DNA of 64,000 nt, taken from Nesterenkonia muleiensis (GTDB taxonomy: Bacteria > Actinomycetota > Actinomycetes > Actinomycetales > Micrococcaceae). Numbering within the stretch: the stretch's first letter is position 1; every line of letters begins with the position of its first letter. The stretch spans positions 186,001 through 250,000 of the forward strand of contig NZ_QWLD01000003.1 of the NCBI RefSeq assembly GCF_003600155.1, written 5' to 3'. The notes beneath the pieces are model-generated. The model did not search any database. It saw nothing but the letters and a program-made list of their open reading frames with translations, and was not told the DNA's origin. Position numbers and translations under genes: made by a program. Below, piece by piece: positions 45,796 through 55,301 of the stretch.

Positions 45796-45927
45796 CTGCT
45801 GATGCTTCCTTCTCGTGACAACATCGTCTAGAGGCCGGCCTACTTACCCAGCCACTATTTGACGGGACATTATGCCAAATTCAGGTCTCGGGCCATCTAT
45901 ATTCACCCACCTAGAATGGTCGGCAGA

Positions 45928-47853
45928 TCAGCCGAGCAGCGGCTTCTGGTATGTCGCCTGCTCCTCGTACTCAGCACGGGCGCGCTGTGTGGCCTCCAGT
46001 GTGGCGACCTGTGGTACGGGCACGTCCCACCAACCTGCCCCGTCAGGCGAATAGATGAGCGGGTCGCTGTTGATGTGGATGAACGTGGGGCGGTCCGAGG
46101 CTTTCGCGGTGGCGATAGCAGCACCGAGGTCATCGATGGCCGAGGCTCCCGGCTCCACCTCAATAACGTCCATACCGTAGCTCCGGGCGTTCATAGCGAG
46201 GTCAACGGGCAACACCTGTTCTCCCTGGAAGTTCTTCGCCTCGGTATCATACGTCCGGTACCAGGTGCCGAACCGCTCCGAGCCGACTGTTTCGGAGAGG
46301 TGCCCGATCGAGGCATAGCCGTGATTCTGGATGAGCACCACAATGATCTTGATGCCTTCGGCCACCGCGGTGACAAGCTCAGTGTTGAGCATGAGGTATG
46401 AACCGTCTCCGATCATCACGATCACATCGCGGTCATCACCTGCAGCGTCCAGGCCGCGCTTTGCTCCGAGACCACCAGCGATCTCGTAGCCCATGCATGA
46501 GTAGGCATACTCGACGTGGTAGCCGAGCGGATCGCGGACCCGCCACAGCTTCTGCAAATCACCCGGCAGTGAACCTGCCGCCTGCACCACCACGTCACCC
46601 GGGGCCGAAGCCTGCTGCACCGCCCCGATGATCTCGGGCTGACCGGGCAGCTCGAAGCCGGAGGGCGCGAACGCCTGGTCGACCATCGCGTCCCACTCGG
46701 CGTTCTCGGCCGAGATCCGCTCAGCGTACTCCGCTTCAATGCGCAGGTCGGAGAGCTGCTCGTGAAGTTCAATGAGCGTCTCGCGCGCATCGGCGATGAC
46801 CGGAACCGGACTGCCATGCTTATAAGCGTCGAATGCGGCCACGTTGATGTTGACGAATTTCACATCTGGGTTCTGGAACACGGTACGTGAGGCTGTCGTG
46901 AAATCGCTGTAGCGCGTGCCGATGCCGATGATCACATCTGCCTCAGCGGCAAGGCGGTTTGCAGCGAGAGTCCCGGTCGCGCCGACACCGCCAGTGTACT
47001 GCGGGTGGGCCCAGTCAAGCACCCCACCGCCGGCCTGCGAGGTGCCCACCGGAATGCCGGTGGCCTCGACGAACTTCCGCAGCTGCTGCTCAGCCTCCGA
47101 GTACAGCACCCCGCCGCCGGCCACAATAAGTGGTCGCTTGGCACCACGGATAGTCTCCAGTGCTGCGGCAAGCGCGTCCCGTTCGGGGCGGGGCCGGCGA
47201 ATGCGCCACTCACGCGGCTGCAGGAATTCCACCGGCACGTCCATGGCCTCGGCCTGCACATCCTCGGGCAGCGCGATCGTCACGGCACCGGTCTCGGCAG
47301 GATCGGTGAGCACACGCATGGCGGCCAGCGCGATCGAGAAGAGCTGCTCAGGTCGTTGCACACGGTCAAAGAATCTCGAAACCGGGCGGAAGGCGTCATT
47401 GACGGTCAGGCCAATGTCATGCGGCTGCTCCAGCTGCTGCAACACCGGGTCTGCAACGCGGGTCGCGAAAGTGTCGCTGGGCAGAAGCAGCGCAGGCAGC
47501 CGGTTGGTCGTGGCCAGAGCGGCGCCGGTAAGCAGGTTCGTGGCCCCCGGCCCCACAGAGGCTGCAGAGGCGTAGGTACCGCGCCGGCGGTGCATACGCG
47601 CATAGCCGACGGACTGGTGCACCATAGCCTGCTCGTTGCGAGCCTGATAGTAGGGCATGAGGTCAGGGTTCTCAACATTGAACTGCTTGAGCGCCTGCCC
47701 CACACCCGCGACATTGCCGTGCCCGAAGATTCCAAACATTCCTGGCACTGTGCGCTCGCGGATCTCTGTGCCGTCCGCGGCGCAGTCGAGAGTCCATTGG
47801 TTGGCGAGGAACTCGACGAGGGCCTGGCTCACAGTCATGCGACGGATAGTCAT
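45928..47853 (-). CDS. iolD: 3D-(3,5/4)-trihydroxycyclohexane-1,2-dione hydrolase
   Basis: The 641-residue ThDP enzyme opens the dione ring to 5-deoxy-glucuronate. It has GMFGIFGHGNVAG, ARNEQAMVH with the ThDP Glu, DAFRPVSRFFDRV, and the ThDP motif from GDGSYLMLNTELVTA to IQNHGYA. ATG 47853 is chosen because a longer frame would overlap iolB. Its place between iolB and iolE marks it as the canonical IolD. A paralogue lies at 31040-33034. Confidence 0.95.
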   Translation of the reverse strand: MTIRRMTVSQALVEFLANQWTLDCAADGTEIRERTVPGMFGIFGHGNVAGVGQALKQFNVENPDLMPYYQARNEQAMVHQSVGYARMHRRRGTYASAASVGPGATNLLTGAALATTNRLPALLLPSDTFATRVADPVLQQLEQPHDIGLTVNDAFRPVSRFFDRVQRPEQLFSIALAAMRVLTDPAETGAVTIALPEDVQAEAMDVPVEFLQPREWRIRRPRPERDALAAALETIRGAKRPLIVAGGGVLYSEAEQQLRKFVEATGIPVGTSQAGGGVLDWAHPQYTGGVGATGTLAANRLAAEADVIIGIGTRYSDFTTASRTVFQNPDVKFVNINVAAFDAYKHGSPVPVIADARETLIELHEQLSDLRIEAEYAERISAENAEWDAMVDQAFAPSGFELPGQPEIIGAVQQASAPGDVVVQAAGSLPGDLQKLWRVRDPLGYHVEYAYSCMGYEIAGGLGAKRGLDAAGDDRDVIVMIGDGSYLMLNTELVTAVAEGIKIIVVLIQNHGYASIGHLSETVGSERFGTWYRTYDTEAKNFQGEQVLPVDLAMNARSYGMDVIEVEPGASAIDDLGAAIATAKASDRPTFIHINSDPLIYSPDGAGWWDVPVPQVATLEATQRARAEYEEQATYQKPLLG

Positions 47854-47866
47854 GGTGCTGTCCTTC

Positions 47867-48808
47867 TTAATGGTGTCTCTGGTGAGCCGATTGCTCTGCG
47901 GTGAAGGGCAGACGCGAATCGAGTTCTTGGCCCTCCCATGTCTCGCGCACCCACCCATGTGCGGGATCGTCGCTGATGAGCCAGCTCCGCTCGGGGTCGG
48001 GGCCTGCCATCACATTGAGGTAGTACATGTCGTACCCGGGGGCTGCCACTGCTGGACCGTGGTAACCGTAGGGGACCAGGGCGACGTCGCCGGTCTTGAC
48101 CTGCGAGTCGATCTCGATCTCACCCGCGGGTGAAGAGTAGGTGCTGAACATGCCGAATGCCTGCTCTTCACTGACTCCCTCGGGTGCACCCTTGGTCGGA
48201 GCGACCTCGAAGTAATAGATCTCCTCCAGCTCAGACTCGTGGCCCACTATGTGCTCATCATGCTTATGCGGCGGATAGGACGACCAGTTCTCGGCAGGGG
48301 TGATGACCTCGACGACGATGAACCTTGCGGCGTCGAGCGCCTCCTTACGGCCAAAGTTGTGCACCTGTCGGCTTGAGGCACCTGCACCTCGCAGTTCAAC
48401 CGGCACGTCCTCTACTGGCATGTAGGCCGTGGGACGAACGATGCCAGTGGGCGAGGTGGCCACCAGGAAGCGCGACTCACCGGACGAGGTCGCGGTGACC
48501 ATGGCCGTCGCGTCCGAGGAGAGGTAGAGCACATCGGTGGGACCGGAAAACACCGAGGAACGTCCAGCCAGCTCGGTGGTGGTCTCTTCCTCATTCTCGG
48601 TGTGCGTGACAGTGAACGAGCCCGCCAGTGGCACGATCAGTCGCTCTAAACCAGTGCCCTCGAGCGCGATGCCCTCGCCCTCGTTCAGACGTGCGACACG
48701 CACACCCGTGTGCTCCCACCCGGGAGTTCTCTCGTCGACGACGCTTTCCCAATCGCCCTCGGCGAGTTCGCCGCGGCGGTGGAACCAACGCTCAGCCTGC
48801 TCAGTCAT
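47867..48808 (-). CDS. iolB: 5-deoxy-glucuronate isomerase
   Basis: The 313-residue protein is an IolB cupin. The metal site is visible as YPPHKHDEH and the Glu of EEIYYFEV, with GYHGPAVAAPGYDMYYLNVMAG near the end. It converts 5-deoxy-glucuronate to 2-deoxy-5-keto-gluconate, the substrate of IolC. It lies 13 bp before iolD. Confidence 0.95.
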   Translation of the reverse strand: MTEQAERWFHRRGELAEGDWESVVDERTPGWEHTGVRVARLNEGEGIALEGTGLERLIVPLAGSFTVTHTENEEETTTELAGRSSVFSGPTDVLYLSSDATAMVTATSSGESRFLVATSPTGIVRPTAYMPVEDVPVELRGAGASSRQVHNFGRKEALDAARFIVVEVITPAENWSSYPPHKHDEHIVGHESELEEIYYFEVAPTKGAPEGVSEEQAFGMFSTYSSPAGEIEIDSQVKTGDVALVPYGYHGPAVAAPGYDMYYLNVMAGPDPERSWLISDDPAHGWVRETWEGQELDSRLPFTAEQSAHQRHH

Positions 48809-48889
48809 GCTCTATCTACCTTTCATCTGTTCGGACGTCAGCTCCTCCAATGAGCGTGGAGGTGACGCCTGAGTCGAAACCAGCGAACT

Positions 48890-50398
48890 TCAGTCGTTCT
48901 GCGGGAAGCCGAGGTTGATGCCGCCGTGCTTGGCCGGATCAAGCCAGCGGCTGGTGACAGCCTTCTCACGGGTGAAGAACTCAAAGCCCTGCACCCCATA
49001 TGCCTTCGAGTCGCCGAACAACGAAGCCTTCCAGCCACCGAAGGAGTGGTACGCCACGGGCACGGGAATCGGCACGTTAATGCCGATCATGCCGACCTGG
49101 ATCTCGTGCTGGAAACGGCGGGCTGCACCGCCGTCATTGGTGAAGATCGCGGTGCCGTTGCCGAACGCACCCGAGTTGATCAGCTCCACACCCTCTTCGA
49201 AGCTCTGGACGCGAACAATCTCCAGCACCGGGCCAAAGATCTCCTCAGTGTAGGCCCGGGAAGTGGTCGGAATGTTGTCGATGAGAGTCGGGCCGACGAA
49301 GAAGCCGCTCTCGTGGCCCTCGACCGTGAAGTCGCGGCCGTCGACGACGATGGTGGCACCATCCTGCTCGGCGATGTCAATGTAGCCGGTGACCTTGTCG
49401 CGGTGCGCATCAGTGATGAGGGGACCCATATCGGGCTCAGGGGTGTGTGCCCCGTTGCCGATCTTGAGGTTGGCGATCCGCTGTTTGATCTTCTCGATCA
49501 GCTCATCAGCGACTGGCTCGACTGCGAGCACCACCGAGATGGCCATGCAGCGCTCACCAGCAGCACCGTATCCGGCGTTGATCGCTTGATCAGCCACTAG
49601 GTCTAGATCGGCATCAGGCAGTGCGAGCATGTGGTTCTTCGCACCACCGAGCGCCTGGACCCGCTTGCCGTTCTTTGCAGAGGTTTCGTAGATGTACTGG
49701 GCGATCGGAGTCGAGCCCACGAACGAGATCGAGTCCACGTCCGGGGAATTCAGCAGACCGTCGACGGCGACCTTGTCACCATTAAGCACGGTGAACACGC
49801 CGTCAGGAAGGCCTGCTTCCTTCCATAGCTCCGCCATCCACAGCGAGGCAGAGGGGTCCTTCTCACTCGGCTTGACGATGACTGCGTTGCCTGCGGCGAT
49901 CGCGATAGGGAAGAACCACATCGGCACCATGGCAGGGAAGTTGAACGGCGAAATGATGCCGGCCACGCCGATCGGCTGCTTCAGCGAATATACGTCGATG
50001 CCAGTCGAGGCGTTCTCGGAGAACGCGCCCTTGATCAAATGTGGGAAACCGGTAGCGAGCTCCACGACTTCTTGGCCGCGGAGGATCTCTCCCATTGCGT
50101 CAGAAAGCACTTTGCCATGTTCGGCGGTGATGATCTTGGCGAGTTCGGACTTGCGCTCATTGAGCAACTCGCGGAATGTGAAGATGGCGGTCTGACGCTT
50201 CGCCATTGAGGTCTCGCTCCACACCTCGTAGCCGGCACGAGCCGACTCGATCGCCTTCTGGATCAGCGCTTCATCTGCGAGGGCGACGTGGGCCTGGACC
50301 GCACCGGTCGCCGGATTATGCACCGGCGCAGTGTTTCCTGCAGACTCGACGCGCTGTCCATCAATCCAGTGCGGAATCACGGGTACATCGTTGCTCAT
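48890..50398 (-). CDS. iolA: methylmalonate-semialdehyde dehydrogenase (CoA-acylating)
   Basis: The 502-residue ALDH has HWIDGQRVESAGNTAPVHNP at the start, ISPFNFPAMVPMWFFPIAI, FVGSTPIAQYIYE, and the family signature AGERCMAISVVL with the nucleophilic Cys. It turns malonate semialdehyde from inositol breakdown into acetyl-CoA and CO2. ATG 50398 follows GAAAGG. It sits between the aldolase candidate and iolB. Confidence 0.95.
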   Translation of the reverse strand: MSNDVPVIPHWIDGQRVESAGNTAPVHNPATGAVQAHVALADEALIQKAIESARAGYEVWSETSMAKRQTAIFTFRELLNERKSELAKIITAEHGKVLSDAMGEILRGQEVVELATGFPHLIKGAFSENASTGIDVYSLKQPIGVAGIISPFNFPAMVPMWFFPIAIAAGNAVIVKPSEKDPSASLWMAELWKEAGLPDGVFTVLNGDKVAVDGLLNSPDVDSISFVGSTPIAQYIYETSAKNGKRVQALGGAKNHMLALPDADLDLVADQAINAGYGAAGERCMAISVVLAVEPVADELIEKIKQRIANLKIGNGAHTPEPDMGPLITDAHRDKVTGYIDIAEQDGATIVVDGRDFTVEGHESGFFVGPTLIDNIPTTSRAYTEEIFGPVLEIVRVQSFEEGVELINSGAFGNGTAIFTNDGGAARRFQHEIQVGMIGINVPIPVPVAYHSFGGWKASLFGDSKAYGVQGFEFFTREKAVTSRWLDPAKHGGINLGFPQND

Positions 50399-50477
50399 GG
50401 GGTTCCTTTCGATGGTGAAGGTCTTCTTTGAATGGCTCTGCGGAAAATCACGGATCTCGCCGACCTGTCGTGCCCGC

Positions 50478-51386
50478 TCAGGCTCCGGGATTGGCTCCGG
50501 CGGCAGGGAGGTCGCGATGCACAAGGCGAGCCGCCGTGTCGACTGCGGCGGCAACGTCGTCGTCGTGCGGGTAAAGGAGCGTACGGCCGACGGTGAGACC
50601 GCGCACGCCCGGAAGCGAAAGAGCGTGCTCCCACGAGCTGAAAATCTCTTCCGGATCCCCGCCATTGTCCCCGCCAAGCAGCAGTGTCGGCATAGTGGTT
50701 GCCTCCATGACGCGTTCCATCTCGGGCACGACGGGAAGCTTCATCCAGGTATAGGCACTCGAGTTGCCGAGACCCGAAGCAATCGCCGTGGCAAGTATCG
50801 ACGCATCAGCCGACAGATCGTTCACAACCTTCCCTCCAACCCGGCTGCTCATGAACGGCTCAAGCATGATCGGCAATTCGTGGGCCGCGGCGGCATCGAC
50901 TGCGCGAGCGGTTGTCTCCAAAGTGGCCAAAGTTCCGGGATCTTCGAGATCGACGCGAATCAGCGTCTTCGCAAAGTCGATTCCCTGCAGTTTCATCGCC
51001 GGCACATCGTAGGCAGTGTAGCGATCATCCAACTCGAATGAGGCTCCGCGCAGTCCGCCGCGGTTCATGGAACCCACCACGATCTTGTCATCAAGCAGAC
51101 TGAGGGCAGCCAGGTCATCAATGATGTCAGGTGTCCCGAGCACGCCGTCAACACCGGGTCGTGATACCGCCAACGCCATACGCTCGAGGAGTTCGTACCG
51201 GTTCGCCATAGCGGTAGGGTTCGATCCGACGGCGATCGCGCCGCGAGCCGGGTGGTCTGCCGCCACGATGAACAGTCGACCATCTCCGCGGGTCACTTTG
51301 CGACGTTTGCGTTCTGAAAGTGCCCGACCGATCGCTGCGGGGTCAGCCGCGCGGAGGTCACGTAAGCATTGAAAATCCAGTGACAT
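50478..51386 (-). CDS. Cgl0159-family TIM-barrel protein, probable deoxy-keto-gluconate-6-P aldolase
   Basis: The 302-residue protein matches the (beta/alpha)8 family named after Cgl0159 of the C. glutamicum iol cluster. It shows FIVAADHPARGAIAVG, DGVLGTPDIIDDLA, KTLIRVDLEDPGTLATLE, and LLLGGDNGGDPEEIF. No IolJ-type class II aldolase is present in the window. This gene, next to iolC, is the best candidate to split 2-deoxy-5-keto-gluconate 6-phosphate into DHAP and malonate semialdehyde. That role is inferred from position. ATG 51386 follows AAAGGAG and overlaps the iolC end region. Confidence 0.8.
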   Translation of the reverse strand: MSLDFQCLRDLRAADPAAIGRALSERKRRKVTRGDGRLFIVAADHPARGAIAVGSNPTAMANRYELLERMALAVSRPGVDGVLGTPDIIDDLAALSLLDDKIVVGSMNRGGLRGASFELDDRYTAYDVPAMKLQGIDFAKTLIRVDLEDPGTLATLETTARAVDAAAAHELPIMLEPFMSSRVGGKVVNDLSADASILATAIASGLGNSSAYTWMKLPVVPEMERVMEATTMPTLLLGGDNGGDPEEIFSSWEHALSLPGVRGLTVGRTLLYPHDDDVAAAVDTAARLVHRDLPAAGANPGA

Positions 51387-51388
51387 GA

Positions 51389-52342
51389 TCAGGCTCCTTT
51401 CGCTAAAATCTCTTCGATCTCGTCTGCACCTGGCATTGCCGTGGAGCACTCAAGCCGAGTGGCTACGATCGCGCCTGCGACGTTCGCGAAACGGAGTATT
51501 TGTTCAAGGCCCCAGCCTTGCAGCAGACCGTGGCATAGGGCACCACCGAACGCGTCGCCCGAGCCAAGACCGTTGATGACATTCACAAAGTGCGGTGCCA
51601 CCTCCACGCGCTCGTCGCGCGTCTTCGCGAGTACGCCCTTCGGCCCCTGCTTGACGATCGCCAGTTCGATACCTCGTTCGAGCAGCGCGTCGGCTGCACG
51701 GTCTGGCACGGTTTCGCCGACCGCAACCTCGCACTCTTCCTTATTTCCGACCGCTACGGTCGTGTTGCCGAGCGCACGATCCACTTCAGCAGTCGCATCA
51801 GCTGGGTTGGTCCAGAACATTGGCCGGTAGTCGAGGTCGAAGACGGTGTGCTGCCGACCTGCGCGTTGCTCGAGTGCCGCGTGGTGTGCGGCACGGCTCG
51901 GCTCCTCGCTCAGCCCGGTTGCCGTGAACCAGAAGATCTTCGCCTCACGAAGGGCGGCAAAGTCGAGGTCTGCCGCTTCGATCTGCAGGTCCGGGGCTTT
52001 GGGCTGACGATAGAAGTACAGCGGAAAGTCATCGGGGGGAAAGATCTCACAGAAGGTGACCGGAGTGGGATACTGCGGATCAATTGTCACCTCGCGCGGG
52101 TCGGTGCCGAGCCGGCCGAGCTCGCGAATGAGATACCGGCCGAAAGGGTCATCTCCCACGCGAGAGATCAGGGCGCTGCGGTTGCCATACTTGGCTGCGG
52201 CCACCGAGACGTTGGCTGCACTGCCACCGAGAAACTTTCCGAATGTCTCGACATCCTCGAGGGGTCCCTGCTGTTGCGGATAGATATCGACGCCGAGACG
52301 CCCAATCACCAAAACGTCATCAGGCCGCCGTTGTTCCACCAT
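51389..52342 (-). CDS. iolC: 5-dehydro-2-deoxygluconokinase
   Basis: The 317-residue PfkB kinase has VLVIGRLGVDIYPQQQG, GGSAANVSVAAAKYG and the catalytic motif NGLGSGDAFGGAL. It phosphorylates 2-deoxy-5-keto-gluconate at C6. It is the first gene of the iol operon, divergent from the GntR regulator, with the IolR-like site 49 bp upstream of its start. Confidence 0.94.
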   Translation of the reverse strand: MVEQRRPDDVLVIGRLGVDIYPQQQGPLEDVETFGKFLGGSAANVSVAAAKYGNRSALISRVGDDPFGRYLIRELGRLGTDPREVTIDPQYPTPVTFCEIFPPDDFPLYFYRQPKAPDLQIEAADLDFAALREAKIFWFTATGLSEEPSRAAHHAALEQRAGRQHTVFDLDYRPMFWTNPADATAEVDRALGNTTVAVGNKEECEVAVGETVPDRAADALLERGIELAIVKQGPKGVLAKTRDERVEVAPHFVNVINGLGSGDAFGGALCHGLLQGWGLEQILRFANVAGAIVATRLECSTAMPGADEIEEILAKGA

Positions 52343-52390
52343 TCGCTACCCGCCTCTCGGTTCCGCGCGCACGACACTTCCCGCGCCCTT

Positions 52391-52407
52391 TATTTGTCCT
52401 AACAATA
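52391..52407. promoter_or_regulatory. IolR-like operator TATTTGTCCTAACAATA
   Basis: The core TGTCCTAACA fits every position of KGWCHTRACA, the IolR motif I recall from C. glutamicum. It lies between iolC (minus) and the GntR gene (plus), so it can serve repression of the operon and autoregulation. Confidence 0.6.
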
Positions 52408-52525
52408 TCATGCAAGCCGGTGAATAGCATGACTTTGCAGCAAGAAGGTAATATTGTCCACACATTAGTGTCATCCACTGCCGGTTGAGGTGCAGATCAC
52501 TCGACGGCCTAAGGAGGAACCCGGA

Positions 52526-53284
52526 TTGAGCAACGACCCCGTGTGGCCGGACGAGCTGTTCACCGACCTCGATCGAACCGGCCCGGTACCCCTCTACTTC
52601 CAGATATCGAGCCGCCTGGAACGGGCAATCCGCGAGGGCATCATTCCAGCTGGCGCGCGCCTGGTGAACGAGATCGAGATCAGTAAGCGCCTCGGCCTGT
52701 CACGGCCCACGGTTCGACGCGCGATCCAGGAACTGGTCGATAAGGGACTGCTCGTGCGCAGGCGTGGCATCGGGACCCAGGTGGTGCAGGCGCGGGTGAG
52801 CCGTCCGGTCGAACTCACCAGCCTTCACGAGGATCTCAGCCGTGGGGGCCACAACCCGTCCACCAAAGTGCTGTCATTCGAACACATCCCAGCAGACTGC
52901 GAAATCGCCGATCACCTGGGTGTCCCGGTGGACACCCAGGTGACCCGTATACGGCGGGTGCGGTACGCCGACGGCACTCCGATGGCGATTCTCGTCAATC
53001 TACTTCCACCCGAATTCTCGGACATCACCATCGAAGACCTCACCAGCCAAGGACTCTACGAACTGTTGCGCTCGCGTGGGGTCACTATGAAGGTCGCGAA
53101 CCAGGCCATCGGTGCACGCCGCGCCCACGGTGACGAGCATGAACTACTCGACGTGCCGAAAGGAAGTCCTGTGCTCACCATGGACCGCGTCGCCTTCGAT
53201 CAGGGCGGCAAGCCCGTCGAGGCCGGCCATCACTGCTACCAGCCGGATCTCTACTCGTTCCAGACAACCCTCGTCTCCCGCTGA
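52526..53284 (+). CDS. GntR-family regulator with UTRA domain (IolR-like)
   Basis: The 252-residue protein has a winged helix at about residues 20-85 (PLYFQISSRLERAIREGIIP, then RLGLSRPTVRRAIQEL). A UTRA effector domain follows (FEHIPADCEIADHLGVP, ITIEDLTSQGLYELL). TTG 52526 is chosen because AAGGAGGA lies seven bases upstream; a GTG at 52490 lacks a ribosome site. It is the likely repressor of the iol operon, relieved by an inositol pathway intermediate. Confidence 0.9.
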   Translation: MSNDPVWPDELFTDLDRTGPVPLYFQISSRLERAIREGIIPAGARLVNEIEISKRLGLSRPTVRRAIQELVDKGLLVRRRGIGTQVVQARVSRPVELTSLHEDLSRGGHNPSTKVLSFEHIPADCEIADHLGVPVDTQVTRIRRVRYADGTPMAILVNLLPPEFSDITIEDLTSQGLYELLRSRGVTMKVANQAIGARRAHGDEHELLDVPKGSPVLTMDRVAFDQGGKPVEAGHHCYQPDLYSFQTTLVSR

Positions 53285-53323
53285 GAGCGGCAACCCCGGA
53301 GACGCGCACGACGACGCCACACG

Positions 53324-55195
53324 TCACTCTTCCGCAGTTTCGCTGGCCTGGAGCCAAGCCTCCTCAGCCTCAGCAAGCTCGCTCTCAGCCTCATCGAGCT
53401 CGCTCTGAAGACGGCCGAGAACCTCAAAGTCCGTCGAGTCCGAGGCGGCGGCCATCTGTTCATGCAACGCTGCTTGGCGTGCTGAGAGTCTGTCCATCTG
53501 TTTCTCAATGCGCTGCATATCCTTGCGCGCCTGCCGACGATCAGCCTCCGAGGGGCCCAGAGTCTGCTGAGAGGGGCGCACTTCGGCTGCGGCAGTGGGC
53601 TCTGCCTGAGGTACGGGGGCCGGTGTGGCCGCAGAGGAAGACTGTCCACGGTATGTCCGCCCATCGACGGCCGGGGCCGGCTCGGAGCCCTCCCGAATGC
53701 GCAGATACTGCTCCACTCCTCCGGGCAGGGCGCGCAGCTTGCCGTCGTCCAGCAGCGCGACCTGGTGATCGGTGACTCGCTCCAGCAGGTACCGGTCGTG
53801 GGAAACCACGATCAGGGTCCCCGGCCAGCCGTCGAGCAGGTCTTCCATCGCAGCGAGAGTGTCGGTGTCCAGATCGTTGGTGGGCTCGTCGAGCATCAGT
53901 ACGTTGGGCTCGCCAGTGAGCAGCTTCAGCAGCTGCAGACGGCGGCGCTCTCCGCCGGAGAGATCACTGACCGGCGTCCACTGCCGTGACCTGCTGAATC
54001 CCAGAGTCTCCAGCAGCTGCCCTCCGGAGAGTTCCCTGCCCCCGACCTCGAAGACTGACTTGTCCTCGGTCATCACCTCATGAACACGCATATGCTCACG
54101 TTCACCCAGCTCCCGAACCTCCTGGGTGAGGATCGCCGTCTGGACGGTCTTGCCACGCCTGACCCGCCCGGCATCGGGTTCGATGTGACCATCCAGCAGC
54201 CGCAGCAGAGTGGATTTGCCCGCACCGTTGACACCGACGACGCCGACCCGCTCACCGGGGCCGAGACGGAACGTGACGTCGTCGAACAGCAGCGGACCCG
54301 ATCCGCCGGCACGATAGGTGACTCCCTCCAGGTCCAGCACGTCCTTGCCCAGCCGGGCGGTTGCCATCTTCTTCAGCTGCACCTCATCCCGGTGGGCGGG
54401 GACGTCGTTGATCAAGGCGTTGGCCGCGTCGACCCGGAACTTGGCCTTCGTGGTCCGGGCCGGGGCGCCGCGGCGCAGCCAGGCCAGCTCCTTCTTGACC
54501 AGCTGCTGGCGCTTCTGCTCCTCCACCGCAGCCGCCCGGTCGCGTTCTGCGCGGGCCAGGGTGTAGGCGGCGTATCCGCCGTCGAAGGAGTCCACCGCAG
54601 CGTCATGGACTTCCCAGGTAAGAGTGCAGACCTCGTCGAGGAACCAGCGGTCGTGGGTGACCACCAAAAAGGCACCCTCATCGGACTTCCACCGGGTCTT
54701 CAGGTGATGGGCCAGCCAGGCGACACCTTCGACATCCAGGTGGTTGGTGGGCTCATCGAGCATGATCACCTCATGCTCTGCCATCAGCAGCGCAGCCAGT
54801 GCCACTCGCCTTCTCTGACCGCCAGAGAGCGTCCCGACACTGGTCTCCCAGTCCAGCTCTCCGAGCAGCCCCTGGGCGACGTCGCGCTTGCTGGGGTCGG
54901 TGGCCCACTGGTGATCTGCGGCGTCGCCGAGCACGGCGGTGCGGATGGTCTGGGAGTCCTCCAGGACATCCTGCTGGTCGAGGAATCCCACAGAGACCCC
55001 GCCGCGCCAGGTGACCCGCCCTGAGTCGGACTCTGCGCTCTTGCCCAGGATCCGCATCAGGGTGGACTTTCCGTCACCGTTGCGTCCCACGATGCCTATC
55101 CTGTCACCGGCGTTGATGCCCAGGGTGATGCCGTTGAGTACGGTGCGCGTGCCGAAGGTGATCGAGACCCCTTCAGCTCCTAAAAGATGAGCCAC
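53324..55195 (-). CDS. ABC-F family ATPase (Uup/EttA-like)
   Basis: The 623-residue soluble protein has two ABC domains. Walker A motifs are GRNGDGKSTLMR and [12 protein letters not shown]; signatures are LSGGQRRR and LSGGERRR; Walker B motifs end in LDEPTNHLD and LDEPTNDLD. No membrane part is present, and the C-terminus is a charged coiled coil (about 540-620), as in Uup. ABC-F proteins act on ribosomes. GTG 55195 is chosen because the longer frame runs into the opposite gene. It marks the return to core chromosome. Confidence 0.93.
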   Translation of the reverse strand: MAHLLGAEGVSITFGTRTVLNGITLGINAGDRIGIVGRNGDGKSTLMRILGKSAESDSGRVTWRGGVSVGFLDQQDVLEDSQTIRTAVLGDAADHQWATDPSKRDVAQGLLGELDWETSVGTLSGGQRRRVALAALLMAEHEVIMLDEPTNHLDVEGVAWLAHHLKTRWKSDEGAFLVVTHDRWFLDEVCTLTWEVHDAAVDSFDGGYAAYTLARAERDRAAAVEEQKRQQLVKKELAWLRRGAPARTTKAKFRVDAANALINDVPAHRDEVQLKKMATARLGKDVLDLEGVTYRAGGSGPLLFDDVTFRLGPGERVGVVGVNGAGKSTLLRLLDGHIEPDAGRVRRGKTVQTAILTQEVRELGEREHMRVHEVMTEDKSVFEVGGRELSGGQLLETLGFSRSRQWTPVSDLSGGERRRLQLLKLLTGEPNVLMLDEPTNDLDTDTLAAMEDLLDGWPGTLIVVSHDRYLLERVTDHQVALLDDGKLRALPGGVEQYLRIREGSEPAPAVDGRTYRGQSSSAATPAPVPQAEPTAAAEVRPSQQTLGPSEADRRQARKDMQRIEKQMDRLSARQAALHEQMAAASDSTDFEVLGRLQSELDEAESELAEAEEAWLQASETAEE

Positions 55196-55301
55196 AGGCG
55201 TTAACCCTATCTGCCTGCGCCAGTGCCGAGGCGAAGGTAATGTGGGGAGCCGGGGCATCTCCGCGACCGGGGCGTGCTGAACATCAAGGTGAAGAGGTGG
55301 G

